The position numbers and the translations under genes are program-made. A stretch of DNA of 64,000 nucleotides from Leucobacter exalbidus (GTDB lineage Bacteria > Actinomycetota > Actinomycetes > Actinomycetales > Microbacteriaceae): the NCBI RefSeq assembly GCF_017834145.1, contig NZ_JAFIDA010000001.1, positions 186,001 through 250,000 on the forward strand, in the 5' to 3' direction. The notes under the pieces were generated by a model that ran no database searches, was not told where the DNA came from, and worked only from the letters and a program-made list of their open reading frames with translations. Positions within the stretch are counted from its first letter, which is position 1. Each line of letters begins with the position of its first letter. This document shows, in pieces, positions 33,609 to 41,066 of the stretch.

Positions 33609-33870
33609 AAGACGGCTCTGGCATGCCAGCCCCTACGACGGCCAGCCCGGTATCTGGGCGGCATTTCGACGACTGCTCTACCAGTTTGAGGGAGCAGCGC
33701 AGCTGGGCGACCCCAACGAACCCGCGGGTGTGACGCCGGCGAACCCGACGTGCCCCGTGTGCCACGCACTCATGGCTGATCACCAGATCGTGCGCGGCGG
33801 CCCGGGCAAGCCCACCCACCTGAACTGCCCGCCGCCGGTCTCACAAGCGCCGGCTGCCGCAGCCGAGTAA
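33595..33870 (+). CDS. Small protein with a Cys-rich metal-binding-like motif
   Basis: A 91-residue protein of unknown function, divergent from the OhrR-like regulator. The start is basic (RERKRRLWHASPYDGQPGIW), the middle is hydrophobic-aromatic, and residues about 55-75 read CPVCHALMADHQIVRGG then THLNCPPP. The three Cys and two His could form a zinc knuckle or a redox site. Start: GTG at 33595 (or TTG at 33589), both inside the second operator copy, so its message may be leaderless or start earlier. The end PVSQAPAAAAE is low-complexity. Being under an OhrR-like repressor, a role in peroxide or electrophile response is an inference only. Confidence 0.6.
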   Translation: MRERKRRLWHASPYDGQPGIWAAFRRLLYQFEGAAQLGDPNEPAGVTPANPTCPVCHALMADHQIVRGGPGKPTHLNCPPPVSQAPAAAAE

Positions 33871-33919
33871 CTCGGCCCAGCGGCTGACGCATTCTTCTCA
33901 GCGGCTTTCCAATCCCGGC

Positions 33920-33947
33920 GAGCTCGCGGCTATCTGGCCGCGAGCTC
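33920..33947. terminator. Bidirectional terminator after the small gene and DUF305 gene
   Basis: GAGCTCGCGGC (33920-33930), 6-nt loop, perfect complement (33937-33947), lying 1 nt beyond the DUF305 stop and 50 nt beyond the opposite gene's stop. Confidence 0.75.
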
Positions 33948-33948
33948 A

Positions 33949-34626
33949 TTAAGCGGGCTGGCGCTCGGCAAGTAGATCCCGCATCAGCTGAATCTCGCTT
34001 TGCTGTGCCTTCATCATGCTGCCCGCAAGGTCGGTCACGGTGGGGTTCGAACTGCGCTTCACGATCGCATCGGCCATGTCGACGCCGCCCTCGTGGTGCG
34101 CAATCATTAGCTCAAGGAAGAGTCTGTCGGCCGCGACGCCCGTCGCGGCGCGCAGCTCCTCGACCTGCTCATAGCTTGCGAGCCCGGGCATAACCTCGGG
34201 TGGCGTAGTCGACTGCGCAGCAGATGCTGCACCCTGCGTGTGCGCCGCGTGCGCGCCACCCTCACCGGGGATCGGCCGATGCATCCAGGTCATCGCCGGT
34301 TCGGGCGACGCCTGGGGCAGCCCCCACAGCGCGAGCCAGCCAAACATCTGACCGGCCTGCTGTGCCTGCGAAGTGGCGATGTCGTAGGCGAGTAGCCTGA
34401 TCGCCGGGTCGCTCGAGTTCTCGCGCACAATGAACGACATCTCGACCGCCTGGTTGTGGTGGGTCTGCATGTCGCGGGCAAACCCTGCTTCGGCGCTGCG
34501 CGTCGACGGAAAGACCTCGGGGTGCGCTGAGACGCGTCCGATGATCAGCGATCCGGCCACGAGCACCAGCGCAATCACCGTCGCGATGAAGACGCTGAGG
34601 CCCGTGCCGATGCGATTAGATGACAC
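33949..34626 (-). CDS. DUF305 membrane-anchored protein
   Basis: A 225-residue protein with an N-terminal membrane anchor (VFIATVIALVLVAGSLIIGRV) and a DUF305 four-helix fold outside. It has the paired histidine motifs of the family: FARDMQTHHNQAVEMSFIV and LFLELMIAHHEGGVDMADAIV, plus Met-rich helix ends. DUF305 proteins are often linked to copper or other metals, but the function is unproven. It starts with GTG at 34626, 11 nt inside the preceding DUF3105 gene, and both are in one operon. The linker GEGGAHAAHTQGAASAAQST separates the two halves. Confidence 0.85.
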   Translation of the reverse strand: MSSNRIGTGLSVFIATVIALVLVAGSLIIGRVSAHPEVFPSTRSAEAGFARDMQTHHNQAVEMSFIVRENSSDPAIRLLAYDIATSQAQQAGQMFGWLALWGLPQASPEPAMTWMHRPIPGEGGAHAAHTQGAASAAQSTTPPEVMPGLASYEQVEELRAATGVAADRLFLELMIAHHEGGVDMADAIVKRSSNPTVTDLAGSMMKAQQSEIQLMRDLLAERQPA

Positions 34627-35293
34627 GCCCTGGGCCCTCGTTGGCGCCCATGCATGAAGCGCCCGGCTCGGGGGCCGAGGCCGACTTCCAGTAGCGGTCT
34701 ACGAACTGACCGAGCCGTTCGTCATCGGGGGAGTCCATCGTGATCTGTGCACCCCAGGCCGAAACGGCAAAGGGCGTTTCGAGGCCCGGGTACGGGGAAA
34801 TGATGGAGTACTGATCGGGCACCTTCGAGCGCAGCTCATCGAGTTGCGCGTCGGTGACGGTCTCGGGGTTGTAGGTCACCCACACGGCACCGTGCTCGAG
34901 CGAGTGTACGGCGCTCTCGTTTTGCTGCGGCTCGCTGTAGACGCCACAGTTCAACCACGCCTGAAAGTGGTCGCCGCCCGCAGGCGGCTGCATGCCGTAG
35001 TTGCCCTCGTAGTCGACCGGGTCTGGGCCCACGTGGGTGGCAGGGAGATTCGTGAACTCCTCGAGCCCCGCGATCGCGATGTCTTGGGGGCGCTTGGCGG
35101 GTTCAGCCGAGGTGGCAATGAAGGTGACCGCGAGGGCGAGCACTGCCGCACCACCGACCGAGCCGCTGATGATGCCGATGCGGCGCTTGCGCTGCTGCGC
35201 GCGACGCTCTTGCTGGTACGCCTCTACCTTTTGTGCACGCTGCTGCGCGCGCTGCTGCTTTACCGATTTCTGCCCAGCGGATTCGCTCAACAC
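34616..35293 (-). CDS. DUF3105 membrane-anchored protein
   Basis: A 225-residue protein. A basic, Gln/Arg-rich cytoplasmic tail (KSVKQQRAQQRAQKVEAYQQ) is followed by one membrane helix (IGIISGSVGGAAVLALAVTF) and a DUF3105 domain with the typical GMQPPAGGDHFQAWLNCGVY, SAVHSLEHGAVWVTY and PYPGLETPFAVSAWG. The conserved His residues suggest metal binding. It starts at GTG 35293 or TTG 35290; GGGAG fits the latter better. Encoded just before, and overlapping, the DUF305 gene, it probably acts with it at the outer face of the membrane. Confidence 0.82.
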   Translation of the reverse strand: MLSESAGQKSVKQQRAQQRAQKVEAYQQERRAQQRKRRIGIISGSVGGAAVLALAVTFIATSAEPAKRPQDIAIAGLEEFTNLPATHVGPDPVDYEGNYGMQPPAGGDHFQAWLNCGVYSEPQQNESAVHSLEHGAVWVTYNPETVTDAQLDELRSKVPDQYSIISPYPGLETPFAVSAWGAQITMDSPDDERLGQFVDRYWKSASAPEPGASCMGANEGPGRVI

Positions 35294-35450
35294 AACTCCC
35301 AGATCGAACTTTACTTGTCCCTACAATCATTTTCTGGGCGCCTGGGAGAAGGCTTGGATCGGGGGAGGATCCGGATCAAGAATGCCGGGGTGCGGTCGTG
35401 CCGCGCCCACACACCGAATTCACTGGCAGTGCAGCGAATCGTTACGGTGC

Positions 35451-35921
35451 TTAGCCTGCGCGATGGTCGGCGATGCGTGCGCCGATGGTTTCTGAGATAT
35501 TGGCGAGAGCCTCGATCTGCGACGGCGAAAGCGCATCGATCACGAGCTTGCGGGCGAGCTCGATGTGCGCGGGAATCGCGCGAATGAAGTCGCGGCGACC
35601 GTTCGGCGTGAGTTGGACGTTCGTGGCACGCCGGTCAGTCGGGCACGAAGTTCGATCGACCAAGCCCCGCTTCTCCATCTTCGTGCACACGTGCGACAAC
35701 CGCGGCAGCGTCGCCGCGGTGCTCGCCGCAAGCTCGGTCATGCGCAGGGTCGACTCGGGCGCCGTGTACAGATTCGAGAGCACCGAGAACTCAAAGTGAG
35801 TCATCTCGGAGTCGCGCTGCAGCTGCCCATCGAGTGTGTGGGGGAGCAACTGCACGAGGGTGATTAAGCCGAGCCACGCCCGCGACTCAGCATCGGTCAT
35901 GCGCGGAGCTTTGGGGGTCAT
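35451..35921 (-). CDS. MarR-family transcriptional regulator
   Basis: A 156-residue MarR protein of usual length. The winged helix-turn-helix is LRMTELAASTAATLPRLSHVCTKMEKRGLVDR followed by the wing (CPTDRRATNVQLTPNGRR). It has no Cys in the OhrR position; the one Cys pair (HVCTK, TSCPT) lies in the DNA-binding region. The ATG at 35921 is preceded by TGGAAT at 6 nt, close to the leaderless pattern seen elsewhere, and overlapping AGAGG. The target is unknown; its neighbours are a GNAT acetyltransferase upstream and the DUF3105 gene downstream. Confidence 0.82.
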   Translation of the reverse strand: MTPKAPRMTDAESRAWLGLITLVQLLPHTLDGQLQRDSEMTHFEFSVLSNLYTAPESTLRMTELAASTAATLPRLSHVCTKMEKRGLVDRTSCPTDRRATNVQLTPNGRRDFIRAIPAHIELARKLVIDALSPSQIEALANISETIGARIADHRAG

Positions 35922-35958
35922 GCCTCTATTCCATCACCTCGACGCGCGAGCCGCGTAA

Positions 35959-36441
35959 TTAGGCGGGTGTTTCGTCCTCAATGAGCCGCTTACCCAGCAC
36001 CAAAACGTCACTCACGTCGTAGCCGAGCGCCCGATAGAAGCCCACGGCCTGCGCGTTATCAGCGCGCACCAGAAGCTGAGCTTTGGGGCACCCGCGGGCC
36101 TCGAGGCGCGTCTCGATCTCGGCGACGAGGGCGCGTGCGATGCCCCGCCCGCGATGCGAAGGTGCGGTGGCGAGATAAAACATCCAGCCGCGGTGTCCGT
36201 CGTACCCCGCCATCACCGAACCGACTATGCGTGGGGTTGCCTGCGCGCTGGCGCCTGCGGCCGGGCCCGCGTCTTCGGCCACGAGAAAGAGCTCGGGCTG
36301 CGTGGTGAGCTTGCGCGCAATGTCTGCGCGAGGATCGTTCCAGGGGCGAATTAGCTCGCAGGCCTCCCACAGTGCCACGGTCTGCTCGGTGTCGGCCTCG
36401 CGAAACTCTCGGATCGTGAAGGTGTCGGCGTGACTGTGCAT
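35959..36441 (-). CDS. GNAT-family N-acetyltransferase
   Basis: A 160-residue acetyltransferase that transfers acetyl from acetyl-CoA to an unknown amine. The fold is FTIREFREADTEQTVALWEA, the acetyl-CoA loop is TAPSHRGRGIARALVAEIE, and the end is NAQAVGFYRALGYDVSDVLVLGKRL. This resembles the YpeA subgroup. A TAGCAT box lies 6 nt before the ATG at 36441 and no ribosome site is visible. The gene is divergent from ybaK. The role is not deducible from context. Confidence 0.83.
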   Translation of the reverse strand: MHSHADTFTIREFREADTEQTVALWEACELIRPWNDPRADIARKLTTQPELFLVAEDAGPAAGASAQATPRIVGSVMAGYDGHRGWMFYLATAPSHRGRGIARALVAEIETRLEARGCPKAQLLVRADNAQAVGFYRALGYDVSDVLVLGKRLIEDETPA

Positions 36442-36447
36442 GGGGAA

Positions 36448-36453
36448 ATGCTA
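36448..36453 (-). promoter_or_regulatory. Candidate -10 box for the GNAT gene
   Basis: Reads TAGCAT on the minus strand, 6 nt from the ATG at 36441. Confidence 0.45.
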
Positions 36454-36552
36454 TCGCGTGGAACGCCCCGAGGTGTGCGGGAAATAACTCACTCGGCACG
36501 CACGTTACACCGGGCAGTGCAGCATGATCCCAATGATTGGAAGCTCATCGAT

Positions 36553-37041
36553 ATGTCAGAGTCACCCGCACGGGAAGCGCAGGTCGCGCCCGCCTCAATC
36601 CACCCCGAGCGCGCCCGCGCTGATGCTGCGACGCGGCGGCTGGCGGTCGAGTTTCTCATTCGCGAGAGCGTGGGCCGCCCGACTAGCTCTGACTTTGCTG
36701 GGGCGGCCATCGTGAAAACCATTGTGGTGCAGCGGGGCGACTCGTTTCTGCTCGTGGTGGCCCCGCTCGAAGCGCAATTCAACTGGGCCAAACTGCGCGC
36801 GCACCTCGGCGTGAACAAGCTCTCACTACCCGATGCCGATGCCGCGTTCGCAGCAACGGGGTATGAGCGCGGCACCATCACGCCCCTTGGTGCCGAGACC
36901 GCGTGGCCCGTGATCGTGGATGACAGTCTTGTCGGCCGCACGATCGTCATTGGCACTGGCGTGCACGGCATCGCGGCACGGGTCGCCGCAAATGATCTCA
37001 TTCGGGCCTACGGCGCCGCGGTGGTCGACCTCAAGAAGTAG
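36553..37041 (+). CDS. YbaK/EbsC-type aminoacyl-tRNA deacylase
   Basis: A 162-residue YbaK-domain protein. The family hydrolyses mischarged tRNAs, such as Cys-tRNA(Pro) in the YbaK branch. Visible are the helix RLAVEFLIRESVGRPTSS, IVKTIVVQRGDSFLLVVAP with the conserved Lys, and the GYERGTITPLG motif. Total length fits. The start at ATG 36553 is chosen because the frame upstream (to 36430) overlaps the divergent GNAT gene and its promoter; however, the ribosome site is weak. It is convergent with aqpZ. The exact tRNA substrate cannot be assigned. Confidence 0.8.
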   Translation: MSESPAREAQVAPASIHPERARADAATRRLAVEFLIRESVGRPTSSDFAGAAIVKTIVVQRGDSFLLVVAPLEAQFNWAKLRAHLGVNKLSLPDADAAFAATGYERGTITPLGAETAWPVIVDDSLVGRTIVIGTGVHGIAARVAANDLIRAYGAAVVDLKK

Positions 37042-37090
37042 CGGCGCCGTGATGGGTCTTTACATACTGTAATGAATGCCCGTGGGCGGG

Positions 37091-37858
37091 TTAGGGCTTG
37101 CGTCCCTCGAAGAGCGGGCGGTAGGCGACGCCAGCGATCAGTGCACCGACCAGCGGAGCGAGGATGAAGAGCCACACCTGAGCGAGCACGTCGGGTCCGC
37201 CGTAGATTGCTGCGGCGATGGAGCGCGCGGGGTTGACCGAGGTGTTGCTGATCGGAATTGAGATCAGGTGGATCAGGGTGAGCGTTAGCCCGATCGCGAG
37301 GCCGGCGAATCCTGCGGGTGCGCGGTTCGACGTTGCCCCCAAGATGACGAACAGGAACACCGCGGTCAATACGATCTCAGCGATCAGCACCGAGACCAGG
37401 CTGAACCCGCCAGGTGAGTGTTCACCGAAACCGTTCGAGGCGAAACCGCCCGCCACTGCGTTTGTGGCGAAGCCATCGGGCCCACCCACAGCGATGACGT
37501 AGACCACGGTAGAGCCGAGTACGCCGCCGATGATCTGGGCGACCCAGTAGCTGGGGGCGTCCTTCCAGGGGATGCGGCCGGCAACGGCGGCACCGAGGGT
37601 GACGGCGGGGTTGAAGTGGCCACCTGAAATGTGCCCGACGGCGTAGATGCCCACGAGCACGGTGAGCCCGAATGCGAGCGCGACGCCCACGAACCCGACG
37701 CCCAGGCTGTTGTTTTCGGCGTCAGGGAAGTTGGCGGCAAAGACCGCGGTGCCGACGCCGCCCAATACGAGTAGAAACGTACCGAACACCTCGGCGGCGA
37801 GCTTGCGCCCCATCGTTGGCGGAGGGGGTGCGCTGGGTGCGGAACTCTTTGCAGACAT
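37091..37858 (-). CDS. aqpZ: Aquaporin (MIP family, AqpZ-like)
   Basis: A 255-residue channel with six membrane helices and two half-helix loops carrying the NPA motifs: [11 protein letters not shown] and [11 protein letters not shown]. The first helix [21 protein letters not shown] and the selectivity-filter residues around the second NPA fit AqpZ-type water channels more than glycerol facilitators; I see no GlpF-type extra loop. A 30-residue Ser/Pro N-terminus ([15 protein letters not shown]) precedes. AAGGAG stands before the ATG at 37858. The gap up to the FUSC gene (about 200 bp) shows nothing recognisable. Confidence 0.88.
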   Translation of the reverse strand: MSAKSSAPSAPPPPTMGRKLAAEVFGTFLLVLGGVGTAVFAANFPDAENNSLGVGFVGVALAFGLTVLVGIYAVGHISGGHFNPAVTLGAAVAGRIPWKDAPSYWVAQIIGGVLGSTVVYVIAVGGPDGFATNAVAGGFASNGFGEHSPGGFSLVSVLIAEIVLTAVFLFVILGATSNRAPAGFAGLAIGLTLTLIHLISIPISNTSVNPARSIAAAIYGGPDVLAQVWLFILAPLVGALIAGVAYRPLFEGRKP

Positions 37859-38056
37859 ACGAAACTCCTTCTCTCGCGAATCGGAGTTGGGGGATCCACG
37901 CCGATCCGGCGCCGCCTGGCGTCTGCTTCAGCGTAGCCGCGGCGTGCGTAGGGAGCGAGGGCTGTGCATGATTTGTTACATATGCACACGAGTGTCGGGT
38001 ATGTGGGTTGGAGCCCCAGCGTGCGTGCGCGCGAATGGCTCGCGCGGCCGGTCGCG

Positions 38057-39058
38057 TTACTGAGCTCTGCCGAGACGGCGCTGTATCTTGTGCGCCACCG
38101 CCGAGAGCGCGACAACGAGGAGCGCGGCGAGCACGGTAAACAGCACCCGCTCGAGATCGCCGTGCAGCACGCGGCCGACGGGAGTCACCAGGAAGACCAG
38201 GGCCATCGTGAGTGTCATTGAGAACACCCAGTAGGGGGCCTTGATGTAGGTCACGGCGCTGGCGATGGCGGCCAGCAGGCCGAGCGTACTGATGAGCTGT
38301 GGATTGTTGATGAAGATGACGGCCAGGGCTGCGAGGCCGCCACCCACGATGGTGCCGCCAGACCGTTCAAGGGCACGGCGCATCGTGTGCTGATGACCAG
38401 GCTCGAGCACCACAAGCGCGGTGAGGAGCACCCACCAGCCATTGCTCGTGGACGAGTAAGTCATGATCAGCACGGTGCCCACACCCAGCATGAGGCAGAG
38501 GATTACCGCGAAGACGCGTAGCTCACTGGAAGTGGGTGATTCCTTCGGGTGCTTCGGGAGGTCAGGTAGCAAGAAGTAGCCTGCGATCGCCACCCAGAGC
38601 CCGCCGAAGAGCACGAAGCCTGCGACCACGGCTGCAGAGACCACCGGTGAAACCGTGACCTCGTTGAGGATTTTGGCGTGCGGTGCCGAGACGGCGGCGA
38701 GTGCACCCTGAGAGGCCACGTACGTAGCGGCAGCCTGCCAACCACGTTGGTAAGACCAGGCAACACCGAGCCCGAGCAGCACCATGAATGCGGCCGCGGC
38801 CCAGGGGTTGGTGCTGAGGAGGAGGCCGATGAAGACTGCTGCGCCGGTACTTGCGGCTGTCGCGAGGGCGACCCGTGGGCTAATGGTGAGTGCGACAATC
38901 GCCGGCAGCATGCCGATGTAGACCAGGGCGGTGTCGGCTCGGGCGGGGCTGAGGAAGATTGCGACGAGGGGCAAAAGGCAAGCAATGGCACCACAAATCC
39001 AGCGTTGCATCTGATGTGGGGGCTTGACGATCATCGTCGTCTGCGGTGACGAGGCCAT
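38057..39058 (-). CDS. FUSC-family membrane protein
   Basis: A 333-residue protein with two blocks of membrane helices of about five each: VYIGMLPAIVALTI through FMVLLGLGVAW, and ELRVFAVILCLMLGVGTVLI through LFTVLAALLVVALSAVA. The motif LEPGHQHTMRRALERSGGTI is the FUSC signature between the two blocks (usually written as a P-x-x-x-x-x-x-x-R-x-x-G motif). FUSC proteins include fusaric-acid and aromatic-acid exporters such as AaeB. This short form has no large cytoplasmic domain and the substrate is unknown. A TAGTCT box lies 6 nt before the ATG at 39058. Confidence 0.78.
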   Translation of the reverse strand: MASSPQTTMIVKPPHQMQRWICGAIACLLPLVAIFLSPARADTALVYIGMLPAIVALTISPRVALATAASTGAAVFIGLLLSTNPWAAAAFMVLLGLGVAWSYQRGWQAAATYVASQGALAAVSAPHAKILNEVTVSPVVSAAVVAGFVLFGGLWVAIAGYFLLPDLPKHPKESPTSSELRVFAVILCLMLGVGTVLIMTYSSTSNGWWVLLTALVVLEPGHQHTMRRALERSGGTIVGGGLAALAVIFINNPQLISTLGLLAAIASAVTYIKAPYWVFSMTLTMALVFLVTPVGRVLHGDLERVLFTVLAALLVVALSAVAHKIQRRLGRAQ

Positions 39059-39064
39059 AAAAGG

Positions 39065-39070
39065 AGACTA
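39065..39070 (-). promoter_or_regulatory. Candidate -10 box for the FUSC gene
   Basis: Reads TAGTCT on the minus strand, 6 nt from the ATG at 39058; the intervening CCTTTT is not a ribosome site. Confidence 0.5.
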
Positions 39071-39180
39071 TCGGGCTCACCGCAAGTGAGTGAACACCCT
39101 TCTGCGAGTTACAGCCTGTCACTGCGTGCTTCGGTGCCGCATCGTGCTTCGGCGCGTCTCATCTTGCCTCAGCGTGTCGT

Positions 39181-39211
39181 TGGGCAAAAACGAATATTTG
39201 TTACCTGCCCA
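39181..39211. promoter_or_regulatory. Nested inverted repeats between the FUSC and esterase genes
   Basis: TGGGCA (39181-39186) and TGCCCA (39206-39211) enclose AACGAATATTTGTT (39189-39202), itself a near palindrome. This is the only AT-rich patch in the 222-bp divergent gap and may be an operator. Confidence 0.4.
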
Positions 39212-39280
39212 GGTGGAGTCCTTGCCAATATGTAATGAAGCGCCGCAACGTCGCGGCCTTCACCACCATTGGAGAGTCGC

Positions 39281-40243
39281 ATGCATGTGAACCCTGCTCC
39301 GCCGTTCGACCCCGAGCTCAACGCCGCACTCGGCCAGCTTTCTGAAAGCATTCCCTGCACCATTACGCCCCACATGATCCCGCTGCTTCGTGAGCGACCA
39401 GTGGATCCGGCGCTCGAAGAATTGGTCACAAGCCTCGGGGCCTCCCACGAAGAAAGAACCATTGCAGGCTACGAAGGCGGCGAGATTATCGTCTCGATTT
39501 ACCGTCGCCCCGGCCAAACCACGGCTGGCCCGGGCATCTTCCATATTCACGGCGGCGGCATGGTGTTCGGCGATCGGTTCACCGGAGTGCAAGCCTTTCT
39601 GCCCTACATTGCCAGCCACGGCGCCGTAGTCGTGAGCATCGAATACCGGTTGGCCCCCGACTTCCCAGACCCCGTGCCCGTTGAAGACTGCTACGCCGGG
39701 CTGCTGTGGCTCGCCGAACACGCCGCCGACCTCGGCATCGATGCCGAACGCCTGGTGGTCGCCGGCGCCTCAGCCGGCGGCGGGCTCGCCGCCGGAGTCA
39801 CCCTGCTCGCTCGCGATCGCAAGGGCCCGGCCCTGCGGGCCTCGCTGCTGATTTATCCCATGCTCGACGACCGCAACGAAACGATCTCGTCGCACCAGAT
39901 CCAAGGCATTGGGGTGTGGGATCGCACCAGCAATTTCACCGGATGGGACGCCCTGTTGGGCTCGCGCCGAGGCACCGCTGACGTGTCAATCTACGCGGCT
40001 CCCGCCCGGGCCGAAGACCTCTCGGGGTTGCCGCCGACCTTCATTGACGTCGGCAGCGCTGAAGTCTTTCGTGATGAAGATGTGGCCTACGCCTCACGCA
40101 TCTGGGCTGCCGGGGGTATCGCAGAGCTGCACGTGTGGCCCGGCGGGTTTCACGGGTTCGACGGCTTTGCCCCGCACTCGCAGCTCTCGCGCGCCATGAT
40201 CAAGACACGCAATGAATGGCTGTCGCGGTTGCTTGAGTTCTAA
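39281..40243 (+). CDS. Alpha/beta hydrolase, hormone-sensitive-lipase family
   Basis: A 320-residue esterase. Hallmarks are the oxyanion HGGG in IFHIHGGGMVFGDR (about residues 89-102), the nucleophile elbow GASAGGGLAAG with Ser at about 161, the acid in FIDVGSAEVFRDED and the catalytic His in WPGGFHGFDGF. All three catalytic residues are present. GGAGAG precedes the ATG at 39281. Family members hydrolyse short- to medium-chain esters; no signal peptide is present. It is divergent from the FUSC gene and precedes an SDR-type gene on the same strand. Confidence 0.85.
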   Translation: MHVNPAPPFDPELNAALGQLSESIPCTITPHMIPLLRERPVDPALEELVTSLGASHEERTIAGYEGGEIIVSIYRRPGQTTAGPGIFHIHGGGMVFGDRFTGVQAFLPYIASHGAVVVSIEYRLAPDFPDPVPVEDCYAGLLWLAEHAADLGIDAERLVVAGASAGGGLAAGVTLLARDRKGPALRASLLIYPMLDDRNETISSHQIQGIGVWDRTSNFTGWDALLGSRRGTADVSIYAAPARAEDLSGLPPTFIDVGSAEVFRDEDVAYASRIWAAGGIAELHVWPGGFHGFDGFAPHSQLSRAMIKTRNEWLSRLLEF

Positions 40244-40283
40244 CCAGGCTGTTCGAATCCAGTTCACCGCACACCGAGTTTGC

Positions 40284-40320
40284 TTGAGCACACTACTCAA
40301 ACAGTCACAAACGGCCGTTT
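40284..40320 (+). promoter_or_regulatory. Two palindromes before the SDR gene
   Basis: TTGAG-N7-CTCAA (40284-40300) and the perfect AAACGGCCGTTT (40309-40320) lie just upstream of the -10 box at 40336. The second would overlap the -35 region. Confidence 0.4.
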
Positions 40321-40335
40321 CAGAACCTTACGGGC

Positions 40336-40341
40336 TAGCCT
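40336..40341 (+). promoter_or_regulatory. Candidate -10 box for the SDR gene
   Basis: TAGCCT, then 6 nt (GGGGCC), then the ATG at 40348. Confidence 0.45.
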
Positions 40342-40347
40342 GGGGCC

Positions 40348-40998
40348 ATGACGAGCACTTTGATTTTTGGTGGACACGGCAAGATCGCGCTGCTCACGGA
40401 GCCCCTCCTTGTAGGGCGGGGTGACACCGTTACCGCTGTGATTCGCAACTCCGATCACATCGACGAGGTCACCGCGACGGGCGCCACCGCGGTAGTTGCC
40501 GACATCGAGCAGCTCGACACCGAGCAGCTTGCGCAGCTCATCGCCGGCCATGACGCCGTCGTGTGGTCTGCCGGAGCCGGTGGCGGCAACGCCGCACGCA
40601 CCCGCGCGGTCGATCACGAAGCCGCCGTGCGTTCCATGGACGCCGCTGCCCTCGCCGGGGTGCGCCGCTACGTGATGGTGTCGTACTTCAACGCCGCACG
40701 CGACCACGGCATCGACCCCGAGTCATCGTTCTGGCACTACGCCGAAGCCAAGATCGCCGCCGATGAGCACCTGCGCGCCAGCGACCTCGACTGGACCGTG
40801 CTCGGCCCGAGCGCGCTCACCCTCGAGCCCTTCGCCGGGGGCATCGATGTGCGCGCTGAAACCTCGACCACCGTTTCACGAGCGGCCGTCGCCGAAGTGA
40901 TCGCCGCGACCCTCGCTGACCCGTCAACGATCGGCCGCACCATTAGCTTTAACGACGGTGCGACGCCCGTGGCTGAGGCTTTGCGCGAAGCTCACTAA
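40348..40998 (+). CDS. NAD(P)-binding protein, atypical SDR (NmrA/SDR_a5-like)
   Basis: A 216-residue Rossmann-fold protein. The nucleotide loop is FGGHGKIALLTEPLL (about residues 7-21), and the later segments GHDAVVWSAGAGGG, RRYVMVSYFNA and HYAEAKIAADEHLRASDLDW fit NAD(P)H-binding atypical SDRs. The classical Tyr-x3-Lys catalytic pair is kept as YAEAK. The exact reaction is unknown. It stands alone with its own promoter region and two palindromes upstream; the acyl-CoA ligase follows after 68 nt. Confidence 0.75.
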   Translation: MTSTLIFGGHGKIALLTEPLLVGRGDTVTAVIRNSDHIDEVTATGATAVVADIEQLDTEQLAQLIAGHDAVVWSAGAGGGNAARTRAVDHEAAVRSMDAAALAGVRRYVMVSYFNAARDHGIDPESSFWHYAEAKIAADEHLRASDLDWTVLGPSALTLEPFAGGIDVRAETSTTVSRAAVAEVIAATLADPSTIGRTISFNDGATPVAEALREAH

Positions 40999-41053
40999 CT
41001 TCGCCCAGCAAAGATGTAGCGTGGCAGAAGCCACAGTTGAGGCGTTTCGCTTC

Positions 41054-41059
41054 TATCCT
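41054..41059 (+). promoter_or_regulatory. Candidate -10 box for the acyl-CoA ligase gene
   Basis: TATCCT, 7 nt, then the ATG at 41067; no ribosome site is present, so a leaderless message is likely. Confidence 0.45.
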
Positions 41060-41066
41060 TAGAAGT

